Shown: positions 7,047-14,757 of the stretch, piece by piece
Numbering within the stretch: the stretch's first letter is position 1
Layout of the letters: the number at the start of each line of letters is the position of its first letter
DNA from: Paracidovorax citrulli
GTDB taxonomy: Bacteria > Pseudomonadota > Gammaproteobacteria > Burkholderiales > Burkholderiaceae_C
NCBI RefSeq assembly: GCF_900100305.1
Contig: NZ_FNEY01000037.1
Coordinates: 1-43,822 of the forward strand
Direction of reading: 5' to 3'
Length of the DNA: 43,822 bases
Made by a program: the position numbers and the translations under genes
The notes under the pieces: model-generated
Told to the model about the DNA's origin: nothing
Database searches by the model: none
The model's input: only the letters and a program-made list of their open reading frames with translations

Positions 7047-9172
7047 TCCGTCACCTCCCGCAGCAAATCGAGAATCCGCTTCTCAACTTCCGCAAGCTCC
7101 GCATCGATCTCATGCAGCGGGCGTGGCGGCTGGTACTGGAAGAACACGCGGTTGAAGTTAATCTCGTAGCCCACCTTGCCGATGCCGCCGTCCTGCTCGT
7201 CCAGCGTGGCGCGGTCGATCCAGGCATCCGGCACGTAGGTCCGCACCTCGCGCAGCACGTAGCTGACGATGTCCTCTTTCAGCGGGATGTTCTCGGCATC
7301 CTTGAGCGCCGGGTCAGGCACGTACTCGATGTGTTTTCCCTTGCCGTCGGCGTGCAGGCCCAGCAACTCGTACAGATCATCCTTGCAGAGGTCGGCGGGG
7401 AGCGTCTGCCCGGGGAACAGAGCGGCACAGTCGAGCGGCTCGATCTTGTGGTGCTTGTCGACGACGGGCGCGGCCTCGGGATCGACCACGGTGAAGCAGT
7501 CGCGGAAGATCTTCTTTTGCGCGGTGCCCTTGGCGCCCTTGGCCCAGCCATCGATGTTGTCGGGCAGGGCCTTAAATACCTGCTGCACGGCGCCCCAGGC
7601 CTGGTTCCAGTCCAGCAGCGGCTCGGTGCCGAGGTCTTCCTGCACAGCCTGCAGCGCGTCGAACAGCTCGGGGCAGACATTGAGGAAGCGCTCGCGCGTC
7701 TCATCGGTGATCTGGAAGCGCAGGCGCAGCGGGCGCAGCACTGTGATGCGGCGGTACCCGAAGTCGGCGTTGTCGAAGACGCGGCTGGTCTTGCTGTCTT
7801 CCAGCGCGCCGTGTTCGCGGGTGACGTCATCAAGCGCAGCCTGGTCGAGGTAGCGGCGCTTGTCGCCCAGGCTGCGCTTCATTGGTGTGTAGCGTTCGCG
7901 GGCGTCGATGAGCTGGATCTTGCTCTTGCGGTGCGAGGCCTTGCGATTGGTGACCACCCAGATGAAGGTGCCGATACCCGTGTTGTAGAACATCTGCTCG
8001 GGCAAGGCGACGATGGCCTCCAACTGGTCACGCTCGATGATCCAGCGGCGGATGTCGCTCTCGCCGCTGCCCGCACCGCCGGTGAACAGCGGCGAGCCAT
8101 TGAAGACGACGGCCGTTCGCGAGCCAGGCTTGTCGCGGCTTCCAGGCTTGTACTCCTGGAACTTGCTCATCATGTAGAGCAGGAACAACAGGGCGCCGTC
8201 GTTGATGCGTGGCAGCTTGCCGCTGTAGCCACGGAAGTTAGGCCAGCGGTCGATGACCTTCTTCTCAGCCTTCCAGTCCACGCCGAAGGGCGGGTTGGCC
8301 AGCAGGTAGTCGAAGCGCTGCTCCGGAAAGGGGTCGTCGGTGAGGGTGTTGCCCAGCACCACTTGGCCGTCCTTGTGGCCTTTGATCAAGAGATCGGAGG
8401 CGGCCACGGCATAGGAGCGTGGGTTGTAGTCCTGCCCGAAGACCTTGACCGTGGCCTGCTCGTTGTGGGCGCGAATCCAGTTCTGCGCCTCGGCCAGCAT
8501 GCCGCCGGTACCGCAGGCCGGGTCGCAGATGGTGACGATGACGCCGGCCTGGGTGAGCACGCTAGTGTCGGGCTCCAGCAGCAGGTTGACCATGAGCTGG
8601 ATCACTTCGCGCGGAGTGAAGTGATCGCCCGCCGTTTCGTTGGCGGCTTCGTTGAAGCGCCGGATCAGGTCTTCGAACACCAGCCCCATGGTGATGTTGT
8701 CCACCCGCTTGGGGTGCAGGTCGATCTCGGCGAACTGGGACACCACCTGGTAGAGACGGTTGGACTCTTCGAGCTTCTCGATCTCCTTGTCGAACTCGAA
8801 GCGTTCGAAGATCTTGCGGACGTTCTCTGAGAAGCCGGCGATGTAGTCGGCCAAGTGGCGACCGATGTTATCGGGGTCGCCCTTGAGCTTTTGGAAGTCA
8901 AGCTGGCTGTGGTTATGAAAACCCAGCGGGGTGCCGCCCTCATCCTTGGCCAGGTTGTTGAGGATGGCGTCGATGTTCGGGATGTTCTTCGCCCTGAGCG
9001 GCTCGTAGCGCTTGAGCACGGCCTCCTTGCTCGGTGCCAGTACGGCATCGAAGCGACGCAGCACCGTGAGCGGCAGCATGACGCGCTCGTACTGCGGCGG
9101 ACGATAGGGGCCACGCAGCAGGTCGGCTACCGACCAGATGAAATTGGCGAGTTGCTGAAAGTTAACGCTCAT
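7043..9172 (-). CDS. hsdM: type I DNA methyltransferase subunit (HsdM)
   Basis: A 709-residue N6-adenine methyltransferase subunit. The N-terminal helical HsdM domain (about 1-130) is followed by the SAM-binding motif DPACGTGG at 217-224 and the catalytic NPPF at 293-296. It is longer than the classical 520-residue HsdM because of an extra C-terminal region of unknown role, as in the large-HsdM subgroup. The ATG at 9172 follows the mrr-like stop by 26 bp with a weak AG-rich ribosome site. It protects host DNA and, with HsdS and HsdR, forms the restriction complex. Confidence 0.94.
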   Translation of the reverse strand: MSVNFQQLANFIWSVADLLRGPYRPPQYERVMLPLTVLRRFDAVLAPSKEAVLKRYEPLRAKNIPNIDAILNNLAKDEGGTPLGFHNHSQLDFQKLKGDPDNIGRHLADYIAGFSENVRKIFERFEFDKEIEKLEESNRLYQVVSQFAEIDLHPKRVDNITMGLVFEDLIRRFNEAANETAGDHFTPREVIQLMVNLLLEPDTSVLTQAGVIVTICDPACGTGGMLAEAQNWIRAHNEQATVKVFGQDYNPRSYAVAASDLLIKGHKDGQVVLGNTLTDDPFPEQRFDYLLANPPFGVDWKAEKKVIDRWPNFRGYSGKLPRINDGALLFLLYMMSKFQEYKPGSRDKPGSRTAVVFNGSPLFTGGAGSGESDIRRWIIERDQLEAIVALPEQMFYNTGIGTFIWVVTNRKASHRKSKIQLIDARERYTPMKRSLGDKRRYLDQAALDDVTREHGALEDSKTSRVFDNADFGYRRITVLRPLRLRFQITDETRERFLNVCPELFDALQAVQEDLGTEPLLDWNQAWGAVQQVFKALPDNIDGWAKGAKGTAQKKIFRDCFTVVDPEAAPVVDKHHKIEPLDCAALFPGQTLPADLCKDDLYELLGLHADGKGKHIEYVPDPALKDAENIPLKEDIVSYVLREVRTYVPDAWIDRATLDEQDGGIGKVGYEINFNRVFFQYQPPRPLHEIDAELAEVEKRILDLLREVTE

Positions 9173-9198
9173 TGTTATTGAACCATCTTCTTTTTTGG

Positions 9199-10191
9199 TT
9201 AGGCCGGCCAGTACAGCCGCTTCAACGGCACGATCCGTTTGGTTTCAGCGTCGGTCCCGTCGTAGTGCTCAATCAGCGCCCGCACTACGTGGTCCAGCGT
9301 CCACATCGCCAACGGAATGGAGGCGCGGTCAGCTTCGTACAGAGCGTCCTTACTGAAACCGCCCGTGCTGACATACAGCCCGCGATCATCCTTGTGGCGG
9401 CCGCCGAGGAAGCTACGAATCTCCTGGCTACCCATCTGTCCCTTGCGATGCTTGACCTCTACGACGATGCGCGGGTGCTCGAAGCCGAAGCCATCCGGGG
9501 AGGCCACGATGTCCTTCCCACGGTCGGAGCCGGGCGGCGAGACCTGGGTCTTGTAGCCCATGGCGCGCAGGATGCCGGCGACCAATTGCTGCATGTCGTC
9601 CCAGTCCAGTTCGTTGACCCGGTCCTTGATGCGTTCCAGCGCCTGAGACTCGATGTCGGCCAGCGGATCGGCGATGACTTCCTCGGCCTCCTCTTCCACT
9701 GTTGGTGCCGGTTTACCCTTCAGTGCGGCCAGCACTTCGGCTGCCGCGCTGGGCGGTACCTCAAAGAGGGTCAGGGTCGAACCCAGGCTGTTTTTGCTGC
9801 TCGTGCCCAAGTTATCGCGCGGCAGTTCCTGCGCTTGCCACTGCACCTTGCGCACCAGGGGCATGCCTTGCTCGGCCCACTCAGGGTGGTACTCGGCTGG
9901 TCCAGTGACATTGCCGATTGAGTACAGGCGATTGGCGGGCGAATAGGTGATGACCCAGTCACCCTCCTCAATGTCGTTGACGAAGCGCCAGACCTGGGAT
10001 GCGCCCGAAACCACCGTGCCTTGTTTTGCCAGGGGCTCGGCGGACTGGTACAGGGCGATCAACTGCTTGCGCCCGACACCGGGCTTGGCATGTGCCGCCA
10101 ACTGGTTCCAGCCCACGGCAGCTACGCCGCGTTCCCGAAAAGCGTCGTACAGGCTGCCGCCTTCACCGCGCACCATCCACATTCTGGTCAT
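9199..10191 (-). CDS. Mrr-like restriction endonuclease with N-terminal EVE/PUA-like domain
   Basis: A 330-residue protein. The C-terminal Mrr_cat domain (PD-(D/E)xK) shows G225-K-D227 and E245-V-K247, then S255-Q256-E-I. The N-terminal ~150 residues (GDWVITY, YSIGNVTG) resemble an EVE/PUA-like base-reading domain. Mrr-type enzymes cleave DNA carrying modified bases. The start is ATG at 10191 with AGAGGG about 7 bp upstream; an ORF ten codons longer exists but lacks a ribosome site. It lies 26 bp upstream of hsdM in the same direction, so it is probably part of the same operon. Activity must be compatible with the neighbouring methyltransferase. Confidence 0.85.
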   Translation of the reverse strand: MTRMWMVRGEGGSLYDAFRERGVAAVGWNQLAAHAKPGVGRKQLIALYQSAEPLAKQGTVVSGASQVWRFVNDIEEGDWVITYSPANRLYSIGNVTGPAEYHPEWAEQGMPLVRKVQWQAQELPRDNLGTSSKNSLGSTLTLFEVPPSAAAEVLAALKGKPAPTVEEEAEEVIADPLADIESQALERIKDRVNELDWDDMQQLVAGILRAMGYKTQVSPPGSDRGKDIVASPDGFGFEHPRIVVEVKHRKGQMGSQEIRSFLGGRHKDDRGLYVSTGGFSKDALYEADRASIPLAMWTLDHVVRALIEHYDGTDAETKRIVPLKRLYWPA

Positions 10192-10217
10192 CGTGTTCCC
10201 TCTAATATTCACCCCCA

Positions 10218-10541
10218 TCAATCCAACACGACCATGAATTCAGTCGCCAGTGCAGTCGGTTGGACATCTCTGACATTGCGCTGCAACGAGACCAGACCGT
10301 AATCCGCCATCAGACGCAAGGTACGGGACAAATTTGGAACCTTTCGACCGCTGAGCTCCGCCAATTCTGTTAGTGACTTCGGCTGCTTCTCGTGAATTAG
10401 GCGCAGCAAGCGTCGGTTGTCATCTGAGAGCACGGCAGCAAGAGACGCCAACGAACTGAACCAAATCTGCGGCGTTTCGTCCCTTGGTCGATGAGGATGC
10501 GCGCCATCTGGTCGTTGAATGCCGACGATGCACCGTTTCAT
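10218..10541 (-). CDS. winged-helix DNA-binding regulator (HVO_A0114/MarR-like)
   Basis: A 107-residue protein with a winged-helix fold: the helices SLTELAELSGRKVPNLSRTL and LRLMADYGL and the wing VSLQRNVRDVQPTALA are visible. First gene of the leftward defence operon, 26 bp before the Mrr-like gene, so most likely its regulator. Related proteins can also be antitoxins of the TumA type, but no partner toxin lies beside it. The start at 10541 (MKRC) is preferred because TACAAT, a likely -10 box, overlaps the earlier ATG at 10571; that longer start would add ten residues. Confidence 0.75.
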   Translation of the reverse strand: MKRCIVGIQRPDGAHPHRPRDETPQIWFSSLASLAAVLSDDNRRLLRLIHEKQPKSLTELAELSGRKVPNLSRTLRLMADYGLVSLQRNVRDVQPTALATEFMVVLD

Positions 10542-10570
10542 GATGAGTCCCGAGATATGCGTCCAGTTCA

Positions 10571-10588
10571 TTGTATCAGTATGTGATA
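10571..10588 (-). promoter_or_regulatory. candidate promoter and operator of the defence operon
   Basis: On the minus strand a TACAAT -10-like box precedes the regulator start by about 30 bp, and an inverted repeat TATCA-N5-TGATA (10574-10588) overlaps it. No good -35 box is seen at the usual distance, which would fit an activator or a weak promoter. The dyad could be the regulator's own binding site. Position and symmetry only. Confidence 0.35.
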
Positions 10589-10634
10589 ATCATCGTCGAC
10601 TTCAAGAATCCCCCTGCCCTGCCCTCGCCAGGCT

Positions 10635-10847
10635 TCACTTGCCCGGCAGTCTTTTGAATCCCCGATCCCCCGCGATGAACGCCTCCAGCATGTGCGGAAT
10701 CAACGCCATTGCATCGACAGCCTCGCCATACGCCTGCGCGTGCAGCGAGGCGTAGCGGTCGAGGTCGGCTTTCAGGCTGGCCGGGCAGGCAAAGGTCAGC
10801 TTGACGTTTTCGGTGTTGGGCAGCGGCCCGAGCCGTAGCGCAAGCAG
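10635..10847 (-). pseudogene. DUF2274-type gene remnant, start codon lost
   Basis: About 70 codons matching the small DUF2274 protein that normally follows trbI in conjugation clusters; readable features are RLGPLPNTENVKLTF, LKADLDRYASLHAQAYGE, and LIPHMLEAF with an end GDRGFKR. The frame is intact to TGA at 10635-10637, but upstream it runs into an in-frame stop at 10848-10850 with only CTG as a possible start. The trb genes that should precede it are absent, so this is a scar of a lost transfer region. Confidence 0.7.
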
Positions 10848-10850
10848 TCA

Positions 10851-11248
10851 AGGGTCAACGACGGCCGCCAGGACGCAAGCGCCATCGGCGCGCTGCCCTT
10901 GACGGCGAGCCGTGGCACCATGAAGGGAACAGCAAGGCCGCCTCCCCTCGCCCCTCCAAATACGTCGGCTTTTGGGCAAGTGCGCAGCACGCGCAGGCCC
11001 GCGAGGGCCGGAGAGGTCAGGGTTCAAAGTCGGATGGCCGCGATTCGGCACGAAGCACGGGACGCAGCCTGCGGGCCCGGCGGCGGAACGCCGCGACGAG
11101 AGAAGGCCGCGGAGATTCACTGCACAGCGAATAAGGCCAGCAGAGCGAATGTGCGTACCAGAACACGACCGGCTTCGCCCCAACAGGTTGTACCGATCAC
11201 CCGCGATAGCCACCATGGGCACCAACGCATCCGATCAAGGTCACTGCC
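10851..11248. other. non-coding stretch upstream of alpA
   Basis: About 400 bp without a credible gene. Open frames on both strands here have compositions unlike proteins (Arg, Pro, Ala and Ser rich) and no ribosome sites. It joins the truncated DUF2274 remnant to the alpA leader, so one deletion junction probably lies near 10850. AAGG about eight bases before 11249 is the only clear signal, the alpA ribosome site. Confidence 0.5.
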
Positions 11249-11602
11249 ATGCCGCCCTCTTCGCTTCCCGCCTCGGACAGACTTTCATCCTTGCCCCATC
11301 CGTGCGTGCCCGGCTACGACAACGTCCCCCAGTTCCCGGTGAAGGCGCCCTTGCCTTTCCGCCGTACCATTCGCCGTCACGAGCTGCACCAAATCGTGCC
11401 CCTGGCCGAGACGACGATCTACGAAATGGAACAGCGCGGCGAATTCCCACGCCGCTTCCGCCTCACCGCCCGTTGCGTCGTCTGGGACCTGGAAGAAGTC
11501 GAAGCCTGGATCGAAGACCGCAAGCAAGCCTCTCGATCAGCGAAGACCAACTCGTCCAGCGGACCGGACGTGAGGCTGCGCCGGCACCGCCCTGTTCGAT
11601 GA
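11249..11602 (+). CDS. AlpA-family regulatory protein
   Basis: A 117-residue small helix-turn-helix (MerR/excisionase-like) regulator. The core FRRTIRRHELHQIVPLAETTIYEMEQRGEFPRRF.. ending WDLEEVEAWIEDRKQA is characteristic of AlpA proteins. These control integrase or replication modules in prophages and integrative conjugative elements. The ATG at 11249 is preceded by AAGG at good spacing. It is the only rightward island gene. Its usual neighbours in conjugative elements (replication and partition genes) are missing, so it is a stranded element regulator; the integrase it might have controlled is broken. Confidence 0.8.
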   Translation: MPPSSLPASDRLSSLPHPCVPGYDNVPQFPVKAPLPFRRTIRRHELHQIVPLAETTIYEMEQRGEFPRRFRLTARCVVWDLEEVEAWIEDRKQASRSAKTNSSSGPDVRLRRHRPVR

Positions 11603-11630
11603 TGAAGTCACCATCAAATGCCTACAGCGG

Positions 11631-11873
11631 CTACGCGGTATCCACTCGGATCAGCACAGCCCCGGGCAGCGCTTGTGCCAGCTGCGCCGTTGCAAGCGTG
11701 ACCGCAGCATCGCGGTCGCTCGCCTCCCTGCTGAAAGCCAGACCGACATGACCTGGCCGTCCCCAGCCGCCCGTGGCATCGGCGCAGTCGCTGCCCGCCA
11801 CTTGGCGAAGGACATCCTCCTGCGACCCCATGCCCGAGCCCAGTGCATAGACCAGTGTGAAATCGTGAACCAT
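11631..11873 (-). CDS. small conserved protein of unknown function
   Basis: 80 residues, start ATG at 11873 with AGGAAG upstream, 17 bp after abiEii and in the same direction. The pattern hDFTLVYALG..., then GWGRPGHVGLAFSREA and a terminal ALPGAVLIRVDTA, resembles the N-terminal domain of proteins that normally continue into a helix-turn-helix domain; that second domain is absent here because of a TAG at 11631-11633. It may be an independent short form or a truncated gene. Function unknown; being third after abiEi-abiEii, it may be co-transcribed with them. Confidence 0.65.
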   Translation of the reverse strand: MVHDFTLVYALGSGMGSQEDVLRQVAGSDCADATGGWGRPGHVGLAFSREASDRDAAVTLATAQLAQALPGAVLIRVDTA

Positions 11874-11890
11874 CGCGTCAGCTTCCTTCG

Positions 11891-12838
11891 TTATCTGGCA
11901 CCGGCGATCCGCGCCAGCGTCTCGTCAAGCTGCTGGCGATCTGCCGCGCTCTTGGCCTCCGTGCGCTGAGCCAAGTTGTGAAGCTTGCGTCGCACACCTG
12001 GCAACTCGGCCGCATGAGCCAGTCCGATCAAACTGAAATCCGGCTTCTCATCCTCGACGGATTGCAGGAAGGCTCGCGACGGTCCATCCAGCCACTGCGC
12101 TACGCGCGCCAACAGGCGTTCGCGGCTCTCCAGCAGGGCCGCCACGCTGACAGGCTCGGACGTCATGCCCTTGAAATGGGCCTCGAAGGTGGCCTCGAAA
12201 TCCCCCGTGACGCGCGGCGCCAGCATCTCCCAGGCTGGCTTGGGGCTGCACGTCAGGTACACGAGGAAGGTGCGCCAGAGCACTTCGTCCGCTCGTTCGT
12301 CTTGCAGCAGCAGGCCCACATCGAAAAGATCGCGCGGATGCTGGCGCGACAGCGCAGCCGCCAGCTTGCCCGCATAGAGGTCGGCGAACGCCAGCACCTG
12401 CACCTCGGCAAAGCCGAAGGCCTCTTCGACCCGTGGCCGCACGACCATGGTTCGCACCGGATGCACCGTGCCACGCATGACCGGCGTCGTTTCGATCTGC
12501 ACGCGCGCGCGGCCGCGACTGGCCACCAAGCGATTCACCGCCCCACCCTCGCCCGCCGAGGTCTGCACCTGCAATTGCAGAGGCCGGGCGCGCAACGCGT
12601 CGGCCAGACGTCCGAGTGCTTCGGCGATCAGCTTCGCATCCTCGGCGTAGTCGTGCACCGGCAACCAGGCCAGATCAATGTCTACCGACAGGCGCGGCAG
12701 ATCGTGCTCGAACAGGTTGATGGCCGTACCTCCCTTGAGCGCGAAGCGCGGCTCCTGCGCCAGCACCGGCAGGATCTCGACCAGCAGCCGCACCCTGTCC
12801 GTGTAGCGCCCGTCCCAATGGTCAAGCCAAGTGCTCAT
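11891..12838 (-). CDS. abiEii: AbiEii-type nucleotidyltransferase toxin
   Basis: A 315-residue toxin of a type IV toxin-antitoxin and abortive-infection system. Nucleotidyltransferase motifs are seen: FALKGGTAINLF (about 31-42) and the D-x-D metal site in SVDIDLAWL (about 52-60). Downstream is a conserved KLAAALSRQHPRDLFDVGLLL block. AbiEii proteins bind nucleotides and arrest growth, in characterised homologues by modifying tRNA. The start ATG at 12838 (MSTWLDHW) lies 17 bp inside the abiEi end; a longer frame exists but has no support. Translationally coupled to abiEi. Confidence 0.92.
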   Translation of the reverse strand: MSTWLDHWDGRYTDRVRLLVEILPVLAQEPRFALKGGTAINLFEHDLPRLSVDIDLAWLPVHDYAEDAKLIAEALGRLADALRARPLQLQVQTSAGEGGAVNRLVASRGRARVQIETTPVMRGTVHPVRTMVVRPRVEEAFGFAEVQVLAFADLYAGKLAAALSRQHPRDLFDVGLLLQDERADEVLWRTFLVYLTCSPKPAWEMLAPRVTGDFEATFEAHFKGMTSEPVSVAALLESRERLLARVAQWLDGPSRAFLQSVEDEKPDFSLIGLAHAAELPGVRRKLHNLAQRTEAKSAADRQQLDETLARIAGAR

Positions 12839-13643
12839 CGAGGTCTCCCGGCAAGGTGATCTGATAGGTCGGATGCAGGCGCCCGCCGGGCACCAGCGCG
12901 CGTTTGCCACGGCCGAGATCAACGCCCTCCAGGGGCACGTGCGACAGCCACGCATGCCGATGGCGCTCGGCCAGGGCCAGGAACAGCCGCTTCGCCTTGA
13001 TGCTGCGACAGTGGCGCAACAGCAGGCCGACCCGCTGCGGCCGCAGCGTGGTCATGGCCTGCATCAGCGCATCGGCCTCGTAGACCCCTGCCGCATCCGA
13101 CACGCTGTCGCACAGTTCCAGCATGGCCCGCTCGGGCGTCGAGCAGACCAGCGCATTGGTCCCAGGTGCTGCTGAATGCCAAGCTAGGCCCGCTTCCGAC
13201 AACGCCTTCTCGGAGACTTCCGCAGTGACAGGCACGGCCGGGAGATCGAGCGGACCCTTGCCCTGGTACTCGAAGCGTTGCTCCAGCGAAAGCTTGTCCA
13301 CCCAGCCCGGCAGTTGCTGTGGCCCATACAGCGTGATCGTCCCGGCATCGCCCAGGCGCAGGTAGTGCTCGTGGCCCTGCAGGCCGAGCGCGAAGCGTCC
13401 CCCGACGTGCAGCGGCATGCCCTCGCCGACCTGCAGGCTGCGGACCACACCATCCCATTGCAGCCGCCCGCCTCTGCGCATGTAGACACCACGCGCCGGC
13501 GACACCAGCCAGCCGCTGCCCACATAGCGCGCCACAAGGCTATTGGAGTAGCCGTGCGCCCGGAGCCAGCGGCTGGACACTAGGTGAGTATCGCCCAGCT
13601 CGGCCAGCAAACGGTTCAGCTTTCCTGAATTTTGAGCATCCAT
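12822..13643 (-). CDS. abiEi: AbiEi-type antitoxin and autorepressor
   Basis: A 273-residue antitoxin. The N-terminal winged helix (about 1-60, LLAELGDTHLVSSRWLRAHG then a GWLVSPARGVYMR wing) is followed by the C-terminal AbiEi antitoxin domain. In characterised systems AbiEi neutralises AbiEii without forming a stable complex and represses its own promoter by binding inverted repeats. The start ATG at 13643 (MDAQNSGK) is chosen by homology; no clear Shine-Dalgarno is seen, and a perfect palindrome spans this start, so the mRNA may have a very short leader. Overlaps abiEii by 17 bp. Confidence 0.9.
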   Translation of the reverse strand: MDAQNSGKLNRLLAELGDTHLVSSRWLRAHGYSNSLVARYVGSGWLVSPARGVYMRRGGRLQWDGVVRSLQVGEGMPLHVGGRFALGLQGHEHYLRLGDAGTITLYGPQQLPGWVDKLSLEQRFEYQGKGPLDLPAVPVTAEVSEKALSEAGLAWHSAAPGTNALVCSTPERAMLELCDSVSDAAGVYEADALMQAMTTLRPQRVGLLLRHCRSIKAKRLFLALAERHRHAWLSHVPLEGVDLGRGKRALVPGGRLHPTYQITLPGDLDEHLA

Positions 13644-13655
13644 AGTGCTCAAAAT
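13629..13655. promoter_or_regulatory. inverted repeat over the abiEi start, candidate AbiEi operator
   Basis: A perfect 10-bp inverted repeat ATTTTGAGCA / TGCTCAAAAT with a 7-bp spacer, 27 bp in all, centred on the abiEi ATG. A TATTTT -10-like box lies in the upstream arm, with TTGGTG 17 bp before it on the minus strand. Characterised AbiEi repressors bind inverted repeats of about this size in their promoter, so autoregulation is likely. Confidence 0.6.
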
Positions 13656-13709
13656 AACAGATTTATAAACCTTCACCAAGATAGGCCAGTTTGACAAGGG
13701 CCACAAAGA

Positions 13710-13724
13710 ATCACTCAGAGTGAT
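13710..13724. other. short palindrome between integrase relic and abiEi
   Basis: ATCACTC-A-GAGTGAT, arms of 7 bp around one base. As RNA it gives a small hairpin with a 3-nt loop followed by an impure T run on either strand. It could be a weak terminator for the integrase transcript or a second regulatory site for abiE; the sequence does not decide. Confidence 0.3.
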
Positions 13725-13798
13725 CTTTTCGCCATGCCAGCAAACCTTGCACTCGTCGCCGACAGGAGTCTCGATACGGTCATCATGCGGCCCTCCCT

Positions 13799-14730
13799 TC
13801 ACAAAGCCGCGCTGAGAACCGGGACCGATGTGTTCTCCGGCAGCAGCTTCGGCACATGGGTGCGCCCGTCGATCCAGGCATCGACCATGTCCGCCCACTC
13901 CTGCAGCATGTGCCGCCGCTGCTCAGCGTACTCGGCCTTGTTGTAGATCGAGCGCGAGGAGCGCCCTTCCTCGTGTGCCAGGCACTTCTCGATCCAGTCG
14001 CCGTTGAAGCCCACTTCGTTGAGCAGCGTCGAGCCCGTGCGGCGAAGGTCATGCACCGTGAAAGGCCCCAACGGCAGGCCTGCAGCCTGGGCTCGCGACA
14101 CGATGAGCTGGGTCACGCGGTTCAAGGTCGCATGCGACATGCAACGGGTCGGCTCGTAGCGCGAGGGCAACACGAACTTCGAGCCCGCCGCGCAGGTGTG
14201 CAACGCCACCAGGATGTCCATGGCCTGCCGTGACAGATAGACCACATGTGGATTGCGCCCCTTCATCCGCTGCTTCGGAATCGTCCAGGTCGCGTTCTCG
14301 AAGTCGATCTCGCTCCAGGTGGCCTCGATCAGTTCGCTCTTGCGCACCAAGGTCAGCAGGACCATGCGCAGTGCCAAGCGGATCGTCGGGTATGTCGCAA
14401 TGGACTCCAACTGTTGGAACGCCAAGCGGATCTCGGTCGGCGACAGCGCCCGGTCTTTCGGCACGAAGGTGGCGATCAAGGCGGCCGCCACGTCGTTGGC
14501 CGGGTTGTCCACCCTCTCCCCATGCAGGATGGCAAAGGCATAGACCTGCTTCACGATGTCGCGGACATGCCATAGCGACCAATGGTCAGGGTCTCACGGC
14601 GCCCGTTGAGACGGTAATCGTAGCGGAAGGTGACGGTACCGGCGGGCGATACCGTCACGTACATCCCATCCCGATCAGAAGCCTTATAAGTCAAGGACTT
14701 AGGCTTCAGGTTGCGCAGTGCTGTGTCGAG
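13799..14730 (-). pseudogene. P4-type tyrosine integrase, disrupted
   Basis: Site-specific recombinase that would have integrated the island at guaA. The N-terminal arm-binding part (54 codons from 14730, with ALRNLKPKSLTYKASDRDGMY and ending TIGRYG) and the C-terminal part (from 14569, beginning HVRDIVKQVYAF) are in different frames. They are separated by a junction at about 14569-14571, so roughly 80-90 residues of the core-binding domain are deleted. The catalytic region is intact to the eye: R in LVRKSEL, HDLRRT, LAH and the tyrosine in SIYNKAEY. In addition, where AGGAGG (14736-14741) predicts the start there is CTC, not a start codon. A catalytic-domain protein from GTG at 14554 is possible but should be inactive. 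Confidence 0.85.
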
Positions 14731-14757
14731 GTTTTCCTCCTGTTTCGTGACGGCTTT

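Noticed and set aside
10848-11225. A 125-codon minus-strand frame upstream of alpA
   Set aside because: Arg/Pro/Ser-rich, no ribosome site, no recognisable homology; treated as non-coding.
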